A stretch of DNA of 8,805 nucleotides. It comes from DATARH01 sp035604035. GTDB lineage: Bacteria; Pseudomonadota; Alphaproteobacteria; ATCC43930; CGMCC-115725. Made by a program: the position numbers and the translations under genes. Shown here in pieces: positions 1 through 7,262 of this stretch; positions within the stretch are counted from its first letter, which is position 1, and every line of letters begins with the position of its first letter. The notes under the pieces were generated by a model. That model was not told where the DNA came from, ran no database searches, and saw nothing but the letters and a program-made list of their open reading frames with translations. The stretch spans positions 1 through 8,805 of the forward strand of contig DATNJF010000117.1 in NCBI GenBank assembly GCA_035604035.1. Reading direction: 5' to 3'.

Positions 1-1410
1 CACCGGGCGAACGCCCAGCGAGCGCAATTCCGTGAGCAGACCCGCCGAGTCGGCACGCGGCGGGTCGCTGAGGGCGATAAGGCCAATCACCTTCATCGCG
101 CCGGGCAGGCCACAGGCTACCGCGAGGGTGCGATTGCCGGATGCGGTGAAGCGTTCCAGCTGTTGCTCGGTGCCCGGCGTAATCGGCGCCACGCCCGCGA
201 CCGCCGCCGGCGCACCCTTGACAACGTGGAGCAGGTTTCCCGTGGCGTCCGCACCGACCGCCTCGGCCATCTTGGTCGCCGGGTCGAATGGAATGAAACG
301 CCGCAAGGTCAGCGAGCCGGGAGCCGCCGTTTTTGCCGAAGCGTGAGCCCGTATCGCGGTATCGACCGGATCTCGCCCGTCAACCGAGCTGGCCAGCGCC
401 GCCATCGCCAGCACGTCATCCTCGCGATAGCCATCCTCGACGGCATGCACCGCCGCCACCGCCAGCGCATTTTCCGTCAGCGTCCCGGTCTTGTCGGCGC
501 AGAGCACATCGATCATCGCCGCCTCGTGCAGCGCATTGAGGCGGGTCAGCAGCACCCCTTTGAGCGTCAAGGTCTTGGCGCCCAAGGTCGCCGCGAGGGT
601 GAATGTCGCCGGCAGGGCAACCGGAACCGCCGCGAGGAGCGCGGTCAGCACCAGCGGGATGATGCGTTCGACGCTCATCGCATGGGTATAGGCATAGGCC
701 ACCATGCCGACGACGATCGCAAAATTGACGATCGTTAGGTTGCGCACGATGCCAAGGACGGCACGCTGCTCGCTGCTTTCGACATGGGCGACCCGCACTA
801 GCTCGGCGGCGCGGCCGAAATAGGTCCCCGTCCCGGTGGCGATCACCTCGCCGATCGCCTCGCCACGGCGAACCAGCGCGCCAGCGAAGGCGGTTTTACC
901 GGCACCCATCTCCGCGGGCACGGACTCGCCAGTCAACATCGACTGGTCGAGCAGCACCGCGCCGGAAACGATTCGCAAATCGGCGGGGACAATGGCGCCA
1001 AGCGACACCTGCACGATGTCGCTGGGAACGAGGTTGGCGGCCGGTAAATCGATCCAAACGCCGTCGCGCTTGACCCGCACCTTGAGCGCGAGGCGCTGCT
1101 TGAGTAGCGCCAGCGCCGCATCGGCTCGGTTCTCCTGGAACGCGCCGAGCGCGACATTGGCGATCAGAAGCGTCGCGACCATCAGCGCTTCAACCCGCTC
1201 ACCGATCGCCAGTTGCAGCGCGATCGTTACTTCGAGCATCCAGGGAACGGGTGCCCAGAAATGACGCAAGATCCGCCGGGCCACGCCGATATGCTCCTCG
1301 ACCACGGCATTGGGGCCGAATTGCTCGAGCCGACGGGCCGCTTCCGCGGCGGATAACCCGGTTTCGGCGGACGATAGCGCGATATCGGCAGCAGGTGCGG
1401 GAAAGCTCAT
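1..1410 (-). CDS. Plasma-membrane-type H+-translocating P-type ATPase (P3A), 3' end cut off by window edge
   Basis: The frame is open from the ATG at 1410 to base 1 (470 codons, no stop), so the C-terminal part lies outside the window. P3A ATPases pump protons out of the cell using ATP. Visible in order: a cation-ATPase N-terminal domain (about residues 15-45, GLSAAEAARRLEQFGPN), two membrane segments (about 50-90), the actuator loop with TGES at 160-163, a membrane pair at about 230-285 with the AVPVALP ion-binding turn, the phosphorylation motif DKTGTLT with catalytic D306, the P3A-type FIPFDPATK motif, and the nucleotide-binding KGAP with K398. The sequence ends just after SDPPRADS, before the hinge TGD motif. 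PVALP and FDPxxK fit proton pumps of the PMA1/archaeal type better than Ca2+ or heavy-metal pumps. The start overlaps the chaB stop as ATGA, so translation is probably coupled. Family confidence is high; proton specificity is inferred. Confidence 0.93.
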   Translation of the reverse strand, partial: MSFPAPAADIALSSAETGLSAAEAARRLEQFGPNAVVEEHIGVARRILRHFWAPVPWMLEVTIALQLAIGERVEALMVATLLIANVALGAFQENRADAALALLKQRLALKVRVKRDGVWIDLPAANLVPSDIVQVSLGAIVPADLRIVSGAVLLDQSMLTGESVPAEMGAGKTAFAGALVRRGEAIGEVIATGTGTYFGRAAELVRVAHVESSEQRAVLGIVRNLTIVNFAIVVGMVAYAYTHAMSVERIIPLVLTALLAAVPVALPATFTLAATLGAKTLTLKGVLLTRLNALHEAAMIDVLCADKTGTLTENALAVAAVHAVEDGYREDDVLAMAALASSVDGRDPVDTAIRAHASAKTAAPGSLTLRRFIPFDPATKMAEAVGADATGNLLHVVKGAPAAVAGVAPITPGTEQQLERFTASGNRTLAVACGLPGAMKVIGLIALSDPPRADSAGLLTELRSLGVRPV

Positions 1411-1643
1411 CCGGTGAAAGAGTTAGGCCGACTCCGCTTTTCGATCCAGAGGTCTCCAACCTTGCGATAGCACTTCTTGACGGCCGCCCACGCGACCCGA
1501 TGGGCGATCACTTCCTGCGCTTGTGGTCCTCTATCTGCGTAGGACTGCCACGCCGCGTTAAATGCGGCGCGGAATATCTCCTGCGCGTGCCAGGGCAGAC
1601 GCTTGATCGACCACGGCAGATCGTCGAGCGTCGCGTAGGGCAT
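1407..1643 (-). CDS. chaB: ChaB family protein
   Basis: This 78-residue protein belongs to the ChaB family, small soluble proteins first named as putative regulators of the ChaA cation/proton antiporter; their biochemical role is poorly known. The whole length is the ChaB domain: it begins MPYATLDDLPWSIKRLP, has the conserved HAQEIFRAAFNAAW helix, then a charged turn and the hallmark AHRVAWAAVKKCYRKVGD near the C-terminus. The length is normal for the family. The ATG at 1643 lies 6 bases after the upstream DUF190 stop with no strong Shine-Dalgarno sequence, and the TGA at 1407 overlaps the ATPase ATG. It is therefore the middle gene of a translationally coupled operon. A role as partner or regulator of the adjacent proton pump is inference from context. 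Confidence 0.9.
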   Translation of the reverse strand: MPYATLDDLPWSIKRLPWHAQEIFRAAFNAAWQSYADRGPQAQEVIAHRVAWAAVKKCYRKVGDLWIEKRSRPNSFTG

Positions 1644-1649
1644 CGGGGG

Positions 1650-1997
1650 CTACGCCGAGGCCGCCGCTGCCGGGTTTGACGGCCCAAGAACTTGAACGCG
1701 GTGTCGGGTGACCAGAGCGCCACCGCGCAGACGCTCCAACGTTGGCAGAAAGGCCTCGATCTTGGCGTCCGTATCGATGATTTCAACGACGACCGGCAGG
1801 TCATACGAGAATCCCCGCCAAGTCTCGTGGATATGGCCCGATCTGCCATATCCGGTGACTCCGCGCGTGACCTTGGCGCCGGCAAGATGCGCTTCACGCG
1901 CCGCCCGGACGATCGCCTCGTGGAGCGGGTGGCCGCTGTGGGTGTCATCGTCGCTGATCAGGATTCGTAGCGATGTTGCCTCGGTCCAATTGGCCAT
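1650..1997 (-). CDS. DUF190 family (PII-like) protein
   Basis: This 115-residue protein carries a DUF190 domain across nearly its whole length. DUF190 proteins have a PII-like ferredoxin fold and are presumed ligand-sensing or regulatory; many sit beside ion channels or transporters. Visible signatures are the first strand LRILISDDD, the helix GHPLHEAIVRAAREA, the conserved GVTGYGRSGHIH loop, the strand LPVVVEIID, and the helix that ends in LPTLERL. I chose the ATG at 1997 because GGAGG (2003-2007) lies 5 bases upstream; a GTG one codon earlier is only 2 bases from that site. It is the first gene of the DUF190-chaB-ATPase operon. An alanine-rich tail (PAAAASA) ends 6 bases before chaB. A role in tuning the proton pump is inferred from gene order only. 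Confidence 0.92.
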   Translation of the reverse strand: MANWTEATSLRILISDDDTHSGHPLHEAIVRAAREAHLAGAKVTRGVTGYGRSGHIHETWRGFSYDLPVVVEIIDTDAKIEAFLPTLERLRGGALVTRHRVQVLGPSNPAAAASA

Positions 1998-2002
1998 CAC
2001 TG

Positions 2003-2007
2003 CCTCC
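2003..2007 (-). promoter_or_regulatory. Ribosome binding site of the DUF190 gene
   Basis: On the minus strand GGAGG lies 5 bases before the ATG at 1997. It favours that start over the GTG at 2000 and is the only strong Shine-Dalgarno sequence in the three-gene operon. The two downstream genes probably rely on translational coupling. Confidence 0.75.
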
Positions 2008-2049
2008 GCAAAGGTCCGATGACGCTAGAAGCAGGCTCGCGCCAGCACC

Positions 2050-2063
2050 TTGATCCATGTCAA
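2050..2063. promoter_or_regulatory. FNR/FixK-type operator (TTGATCCATGTCAA)
   Basis: The 14-base inverted repeat TTGAT-CCAT-GTCAA matches the FNR/FixK consensus TTGAT-N4-ATCAA at 9 of 10 half-site bases; the one mismatch is the G at the start of the right half. It lies in the 110-base gap upstream of the DUF190-chaB-ATPase operon. Its centre is at 2056.5. A class II geometry (centre at -41.5) would put the transcription start near 2015 on the minus strand, with the weak hexamer TAGCGT (2022-2027) in the -10 place. A perfect TATAAT on the plus strand at 2103-2108 is also present, but no intact plus-strand gene lies close behind it. CRP/FNR-family binding is predicted from the motif; activation of the minus-strand operon at low oxygen is inference. 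Confidence 0.65.
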
Positions 2064-2107
2064 ATCGGTAAACCGCGGAGAGGGGAACCTGCGGCTTGGA
2101 GGTATAA

Positions 2108-2470
2108 TTAGCCCGGCGGAGCCGCTAGGAACCCGCCGACGAGCGAGCCAGGTGTCGGCGTTCCCGCATCGTGGAATTCGTAACGCGCCCGGACTACCGG
2201 CATCTTGAGTTTCAGGAGACGCGCGAGGTCGATCGGCGTGGCGGTAACGGCGGCATCGGCCGCGGTGGCGTTGATAGTCGCTTCAAGCGCGGAAAGCTGC
2301 TCCGGGCTGTATCCGACCGGCAGCACGGGGCCGGTATGCGGATATGCCTCGTAGATTTGGCGGATTTCAGGAGTGTCGCTCGGCCGCGGATCGACGATCG
2401 CCGCTGCGCCCGCGGCACGAGCCACGACCTACGTGGCGCCGATTTCTACATGCGATTGCCCCGTTGCCCC
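2108..2470 (-). pseudogene. C-terminal remnant of a COG2403 GTPase / cyclic 2,3-diphosphoglycerate synthase-like gene
   Basis: The C-terminal 105 codons (2425-2108) read like the end of COG2403 predicted GTPases: ARAAGAAAIVDPRP, then the EAYPHTGPVLPVGYSPEQL block, LEATINATAADAAV, TPIDLARLL and VRARYEFHDAGTPT. The usual family length is over 400 residues, so most of the protein, including the N-terminal nucleotide-binding part, is missing. The same frame continues upstream as HVEIGAT, then a TAG stop at 2429-2431, then VVARAAG. The homologous frame therefore crosses an in-frame stop, and the GTG at 2425 has no convincing ribosome site. Upstream of about 2470 the similarity is lost and the desaturase gene begins on the other strand. 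I read this as a gene truncated by rearrangement that then gained a nonsense mutation. The family assignment is from remembered motifs. Confidence 0.75.
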
Positions 2471-2560
2471 CGGCGGTGGTCGCGCGGCCAATACTGAGCC
2501 TCGTGCAAATCGACGGCCAGCCGAATATCCTGGCGCGCCTTTTGCTCGCGGTAATCCAGC

Positions 2561-3502
2561 ATGCTCGTTGCGACGGCCGATACTTCAGAGGTCCCGATAA
2601 CCATCGACGAGACACCTTCGGCGAAAGGTTTGCTCGGCGTTGTGGATTTACGGGTTTTTGCATTGCGCTCTGATCTGCGCAGTGCCGTGCGATGCGTGGT
2701 CCATCTCACTTGCATGACGGCGACCGGGATATTGGTTTGGTTGGCGCTGCCGTTCTGGTACCTGCTCATCCCAGCGATGTTCGTGCATGGGATCACCATC
2801 GTCACGATGTTCGCGCCGATGCACGAATGCGTGCATCGCACCGCCTTCGCCTCGCCCGCTGCGAACAATGCCGTCGGCTGGGTCGCGGGAGTGCTAGGGT
2901 TCTATAATTCCACCTACTACCGCTATTTCCACGGGTGGCATCACCGGTACACGCAAGATCCCGCGCGCGATCCGGAGCTGATGTATCCAAAGGCGGACAA
3001 CCGCCTATCCTACTTCAAGGAGATAACCGGGTTCACCTTCTGGTATCGCCGGGCGGTCGACTATCCGGCGCTCGCCTTTGGCCGAGCGTCTAATTTACCC
3101 TTCGTACCCGCCAACGCGCGCCGTGGTGTCGCACTCTCGATGTCGCTTCACTTGCTGATATACGCCGCGGCGGCGGTGTCGATCGCGATCGGCTTCATGT
3201 ATGCGCTCTACTTCTGGTTCGTGCCGGCGCTTCTCGCTCAACCATTGCTCCGCGCTATACTCGTCACCGAGCACACCGGGTGCAGCCGCGACGGCGATGG
3301 GTTCAGCAACACTCGCACCACACTGGCTTCGTTCCTGATCCGGCTGTTGATGTGGAACATGCCGTATCATGCCGAGCATCACCTCTTTCCGTCGGTCCCC
3401 TTTCACCGATTGCCGGCGCTTCACCTGAAGCTACGCGACAGGCTGCGGCACGTCGCGCCGGGTTATATCGCCACCAACCTGGCTATCGTCCGGTCGCTGT
3501 AA
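2561..3502 (+). CDS. Fatty acid desaturase family protein (membrane di-iron, three histidine boxes)
   Basis: This 313-residue integral membrane protein belongs to the fatty-acid desaturase/hydroxylase superfamily, which uses a di-iron centre and O2 to insert a double bond or hydroxyl group into acyl or terpenoid chains. All three histidine boxes are intact: H88ECVH92, H124GWHH128 and H270AEHH274, plus an EHTGC motif at 237-241 that supplies another possible ligand. Hydrophobic segments lie at about 46-82, 100-112 and 188-230. The C-terminal NMPYHAEHHLFPSVPFHRLP is typical of acyl-lipid desaturases. The substrate cannot be read from sequence; lipid desaturase and carotenoid or sterol-type hydroxylase both remain possible. 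The ATG at 2561 follows an in-frame stop at 2552 and has no clear Shine-Dalgarno sequence, so a later GTG/TTG start near 2630-2645 is possible. Its upstream flank is the decayed COG2403 gene on the opposite strand. No terminator is evident after it. Confidence 0.87.
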   Translation: MLVATADTSEVPITIDETPSAKGLLGVVDLRVFALRSDLRSAVRCVVHLTCMTATGILVWLALPFWYLLIPAMFVHGITIVTMFAPMHECVHRTAFASPAANNAVGWVAGVLGFYNSTYYRYFHGWHHRYTQDPARDPELMYPKADNRLSYFKEITGFTFWYRRAVDYPALAFGRASNLPFVPANARRGVALSMSLHLLIYAAAAVSIAIGFMYALYFWFVPALLAQPLLRAILVTEHTGCSRDGDGFSNTRTTLASFLIRLLMWNMPYHAEHHLFPSVPFHRLPALHLKLRDRLRHVAPGYIATNLAIVRSL

Positions 3503-3572
3503 GCGACCGCGTTGCGCATCGCCGACGCATTCGAGAAGGCGACGCCATTCCGAGATCGACGCCCCAGTGTCA

Positions 3573-3588
3573 CTTGAAGGCTTGAAGG
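3573..3588 (+). repeat. Tandem 8-bp repeat CTTGAAGG x2 in the 5-oxoprolinase leader
   Basis: CTTGAAGG occurs twice with no gap (3573-3580 and 3581-3588). The second copy is followed by A, which gives GAAGGA (3584-3589), a good Shine-Dalgarno sequence 8 bases before the TTG at 3598. The duplication may be a chance slippage product. Confidence 0.6.
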
Positions 3589-3597
3589 ACCCAGCCG

Positions 3598-6500
3598 TTG
3601 CACAAGGAACCAAGAGGCGTGGGCTGGCAATTCTGGATTGATCGGGGCGGTACCTTTACCGATATCGTCGCACGCGCGCCGGATGGGAGTCTATCGACGC
3701 ACAAACTGCTCAGCCAAAACCCTGGCCGCTATCGCGACGCTGCGATCGCCGGCATCAAAACCGTGCTCGGCCTTCCGCTCGATGCGCGCATCCCGCCCGG
3801 CATGGTCGCGGCGGTCAAGATGGGCACTACCGTGGCGACCAACGCGCTGCTCGAACGGCAAGGCGAACGCACCCTCCTGGTCGTCAACCGCGGGTTCGCC
3901 GATGCGCTGCGGATCGGCAACCAGACACGGCCGCGCTTGTTCGACCTCGATATCCGTCTTCCGAGCATGCTCTACGAGCGTGTGGTCGAGATCGGCGGCC
4001 GCGTCGGCGTCGACGGTAGCGAAATCGAGGTACTCAATGAAGCCGGCGCCGCCCAGGCCTTTGCCGAGGCGCGCGCGGCGGGCATCAGCGCCTGTGCCAT
4101 CGTGCTGATGCATGCGTGGAAATATCCAGACCACGAGCGCCGGCTCGCAGGCTTGGCGCGGCTGGCCGGTTTCACCCAGGTTTCCCCAAGCCATCAGGTG
4201 AGCGCGCTGCTGCGTCTGGTTCCGCGCGGCGATACCACGGTTGTGGACGCCTACCTCTCGCCGATCCTGCGCCGCTACGTCGACCAGGTCGCGGCCGAGC
4301 TTGAGGGCGTGCGCCTATATTTCATGCAATCGAGCGGTGGCCTCGCCGACGCGGCGGGCTTTCAAGGCAAGGACGCCATCCTGTCGGGTCCGGCCGGAGG
4401 CATTGTCGGTGCAGCGCGCACCGCGGCCGCCGGCGGGTTTGATCGGATCGTCAGCTTCGACATGGGCGGCACCTCGACCGATGTGGCGCTCTATGCGGGT
4501 CAATTTGAGCGGGCCTTCGAGACCCAGGTGGCCGGTGTGCGTCTGCGCGCCCCAATGATGGCGATCAACACCGTGGCGGCGGGCGGCGGCTCGATCCTGC
4601 ATTTCGATGGCGCCCGCTTTCGCGTAGGGCCCGATTCCGCCGGCGCCGATCCGGGGCCCGCCTGCTATCGTCGCGGCGGCCCGCTGACAGTCTCCGACGC
4701 CAATGTCTGCGTCGGCAAGATCCAGCCGGCGCATTTCCCGGCGATCTTCGGACCGACGGCGGACCAGCCGCTCGATGCTGCGATAGTCGCGGAAAAATTT
4801 GCCGCGCTTGCCGAAGAGATCGCGGGCGCCACCGGCGAACCCCAGGACGCGCGGTCGGTTGCCGAGGGCTTCATGCGCGTCGCGGTCGCCAATATGGCCA
4901 ATGCGATCAAGCAGGTCTCGGTGCAGAAGGGTCACGACGCTACCCGCTTTGCGCTGCAATGCTTCGGCGGCGCTGGCGGCCAGCACGCCTGCCTGGTTGC
5001 GGACGAACTCGGCATGGAGACCGTCTTCATCCACCCTTACGCCGGCGTCCTGTCGGCCTACGGCATGGGGCTCGCCGACCAGACTGTCATGCGCGAGCAA
5101 GCTGTCGAGGTGCCGTTCGTAGCGGACGAGATGGCCGGGCTGGAGGCGCTGGCGGCCCGGCTGGCGCAGGAAACGCGCGAGGCCTTGGCGGCGCAAGGCG
5201 CCGAGTCGGAGCGCATCGAGGTTCAGCTCGTGCTGCATCTGCGCTACGCGGGGACTGATACGGCGTTGATTGTGCCCTATGGCGCGCCCGACCAGGTCGT
5301 GCCGCTATTTACCGAGGCGCACCGTGCGCGGTTCGGCTTCGCCACCCCCGAGCGGTCGGTGGTCGTCGAGGCGCTGGCGGTCGAGGCCACCGCCGCCGGC
5401 GAGCCCGTGGGGGAGACGCGAGTTCCCCGTCGGGCCGGTGGTGGGCCGGTTGCGGTCGACAGGATCGTCATGTGGACCAGCGGGGCCGAACACGTGACGC
5501 CGGTGTTCGACCGCACGATGTTGCGGGCGGGCGACCATATCGCCGGTCCAGCGCTGATCCGCGAGGCCAATGCGACCACGGTCGTCGAGCCCGGTTGGCG
5601 CGCCGAGCTAACCGATCTCGATCATATGCTGCTGCGACGCGTCGAACCGCGCGCGACGCGAGTGACCGCTGGCAGCTCGAGGCCCGATCCGGTGCTGCTC
5701 GAGTTCTTCAACAACCTGTTCATGAACGTCGCCGAGCAGATGGGCGCGGTGCTGCAGAACACGTCGCTCAGCGTTAACATCAAGGAGCGGCTGGATTTTT
5801 CTTGCGCAGTCTTTGACGCCGAGGGCCGGCTGGTGGCCAACGCCCCGCATATCCCGATCCATCTCGGCGCGATGGGCGAAAGCGTGCAGACCGTGCTGCG
5901 GCTGCGGCGGGAAACGCTGAAGCCGGGCGACGTGGTAACCCTCAACAATCCCTATAACGGCGGCACCCACCTGCCCGACGTGACCGTGATCACCCCGGTG
6001 TTCGATGCTGCCGGGCACGACATTCTGTTTTTCGTCGCCAACCGCGGGCACCACGCTGACATCGGCGGCATCACCCCTGGCTCGACCCCACCTGTCTCGC
6101 GCAACCTGGAGGAGGAAGGCGTCGTCCTCGACAATTTCCTGCTGGTCGACGGCGGCCAATTTCGCGAGGTCGAGTTCCAGCATCTGCTGGCATCGGCGAC
6201 CTATCCGGCACGCAGCCCCGATGTCAACGTCGCAGACATCAAGGCGCAGATCGCGGCCAACGAGAAAGGCGTGCAGGAGCTGCGTGGCGTGGTCGCTCGC
6301 TTCGGCTTGGACTTGGTGCGCGCCTATATGCGCCACGTGATGGACAATGCCGAGGAAAGCGTCCGCCGGGTGATCGACCGGATCGGCGATGGGTCATTTG
6401 CCTACACGATGGACGATGGCTCGCCGCTTCGGGTCGCCATCACCGTCGATCACCAGACGCGCACTGCGACGGTCGACTTCACTGGCACCGGCGGTCAACG

Positions 6501-7218
6501 CGACGACAACTTCAACGCGCCGCCGGCGGTGACCCGCTCCGCAGTTCTCTACGCGCTCCGCTGCCTGGTCGGCAGCGACATTCCCCTGAACGACGGCTGT
6601 CTGAAACCGATCCGACTGGTGATCCCGCTCGGCACCTTCCTGTCGCCGCAGCCGGGGGCGGCGGTCGTTGCCGGCAACACCGAGACTTCGCAGGCCGTCG
6701 TCAACGCGCTGCTCGGCGCGGTCGGCGCGCTGGCCTGCAGTCAGGCGACGATGAACAATTTCATCTTCGGCGACGCGACCCGCCAGTACTACGAGACGAT
6801 TTGCGGCGGCGCCGGCGCCGGGCCGGGATTCAACGGCACCTCCGCGGTCCATACGCACATGACTAACACCCGCATGACCGATCCTGAGGTGCTGGAGCTG
6901 CGCTATCCGGTGCGGCTGGAGGGGTTCGCCATCCGTCGGGGCTCCGGCGGGGCTGGACGCTGGCGCGGCGGCGACGGGGCAGTGCGACGGATCCGGTTTC
7001 TCGAGCCGATGACCGCCGTCATCGTCTCGTCCCGCCGCAACATAGCTCCCTTCGGGCTCGCCGGCGGTGCCGGTGGAGCCCTCGGCCGCCAATGGGTTGA
7101 GCGTGAAGACGGCAGCCGCCACCTGATGACCGGCACTGACCAGACTGAACTGGCTGCGGGTGACGTTTTCGTCATCGAGACGCCGGGCGGCGGCGGTTAT
7201 GGCCTCCCGAGCGGATAA
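3598..7218 (+). CDS. 5-oxoprolinase (ATP-hydrolysing), HyuA-HyuB fusion
   Basis: This 1206-residue protein matches single-chain 5-oxoprolinase, which opens 5-oxo-L-proline to L-glutamate with ATP and recycles the product of gamma-glutamyl and glutathione turnover in the cytosol. The N-terminal HyuA half shows the ATP-binding loop DRGGTFTD (15-22), GTTVATNALLERQGER (about 77-92), SGPAGGIVGAA (from 263) and FDMGGTSTD (from 287). The HyuB half starts near 695 with LLEFFNNLFMNVAEQMG, then ERLDFSCAVFD (D733), NAPHIPIHLGAMGE, GGTHLPDVTVITPVF and NRGHHADIGGITPGS (815 on), and ends in PGGGGYG. The FDLDI and LRYAGTDTAL motifs favour oxoprolinase over N-methylhydantoinase or acetone carboxylase. The length is close to the usual 1200-1290. 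The start is ambiguous: TTG at 3598 has GAAGGA 8 bases upstream, while GTG at 3619 has AAGGA 10 bases upstream; both keep every domain. It lies 95 bases after the desaturase and could be co-transcribed. No transporter or LamB/YcsF-type partner is in view. Confidence 0.92.
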   Translation: MHKEPRGVGWQFWIDRGGTFTDIVARAPDGSLSTHKLLSQNPGRYRDAAIAGIKTVLGLPLDARIPPGMVAAVKMGTTVATNALLERQGERTLLVVNRGFADALRIGNQTRPRLFDLDIRLPSMLYERVVEIGGRVGVDGSEIEVLNEAGAAQAFAEARAAGISACAIVLMHAWKYPDHERRLAGLARLAGFTQVSPSHQVSALLRLVPRGDTTVVDAYLSPILRRYVDQVAAELEGVRLYFMQSSGGLADAAGFQGKDAILSGPAGGIVGAARTAAAGGFDRIVSFDMGGTSTDVALYAGQFERAFETQVAGVRLRAPMMAINTVAAGGGSILHFDGARFRVGPDSAGADPGPACYRRGGPLTVSDANVCVGKIQPAHFPAIFGPTADQPLDAAIVAEKFAALAEEIAGATGEPQDARSVAEGFMRVAVANMANAIKQVSVQKGHDATRFALQCFGGAGGQHACLVADELGMETVFIHPYAGVLSAYGMGLADQTVMREQAVEVPFVADEMAGLEALAARLAQETREALAAQGAESERIEVQLVLHLRYAGTDTALIVPYGAPDQVVPLFTEAHRARFGFATPERSVVVEALAVEATAAGEPVGETRVPRRAGGGPVAVDRIVMWTSGAEHVTPVFDRTMLRAGDHIAGPALIREANATTVVEPGWRAELTDLDHMLLRRVEPRATRVTAGSSRPDPVLLEFFNNLFMNVAEQMGAVLQNTSLSVNIKERLDFSCAVFDAEGRLVANAPHIPIHLGAMGESVQTVLRLRRETLKPGDVVTLNNPYNGGTHLPDVTVITPVFDAAGHDILFFVANRGHHADIGGITPGSTPPVSRNLEEEGVVLDNFLLVDGGQFREVEFQHLLASATYPARSPDVNVADIKAQIAANEKGVQELRGVVARFGLDLVRAYMRHVMDNAEESVRRVIDRIGDGSFAYTMDDGSPLRVAITVDHQTRTATVDFTGTGGQRDDNFNAPPAVTRSAVLYALRCLVGSDIPLNDGCLKPIRLVIPLGTFLSPQPGAAVVAGNTETSQAVVNALLGAVGALACSQATMNNFIFGDATRQYYETICGGAGAGPGFNGTSAVHTHMTNTRMTDPEVLELRYPVRLEGFAIRRGSGGAGRWRGGDGAVRRIRFLEPMTAVIVSSRRNIAPFGLAGGAGGALGRQWVEREDGSRHLMTGTDQTELAAGDVFVIETPGGGGYGLPSG

Positions 7219-7262
7219 TCACCACGCGGCGTAAATCAGGGCTAGACGCCACGTTCAAGCAC

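Noticed and set aside
32..1264. Plus-strand open frames across the left edge
   Set aside because: The opposite strand encodes the P-type ATPase with all its hallmark motifs in one uninterrupted frame; the plus-strand products show no family signature.
2446..2868. 140-codon minus-strand frame overlapping the desaturase start
   Set aside because: The upstream two thirds are antisense to the desaturase with no family match. Only the last 38 codons look gene-like and are listed as a low-interest finding.
3503..3597. Possible small gene or terminator between the desaturase and the 5-oxoprolinase
   Set aside because: No coding frame, strong hairpin or promoter was visible in these 95 bases apart from the tandem 8-bp repeat near the 3' end.
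4315..7122. Long antisense open frames within the 5-oxoprolinase gene (minus strand 5238-4315, 6336-5608 and 7122-6394)
   Set aside because: They lie opposite a strongly conserved 5-oxoprolinase, have arginine/histidine/glycine-rich composition and no recognisable domain, and are typical shadow frames of GC-rich coding DNA.
7225..7250. Possible terminator after the 5-oxoprolinase (GGCGT/ACGCC)
   Set aside because: The stem is only 5 bp with a 13-base loop and no U-tract, too weak to call.
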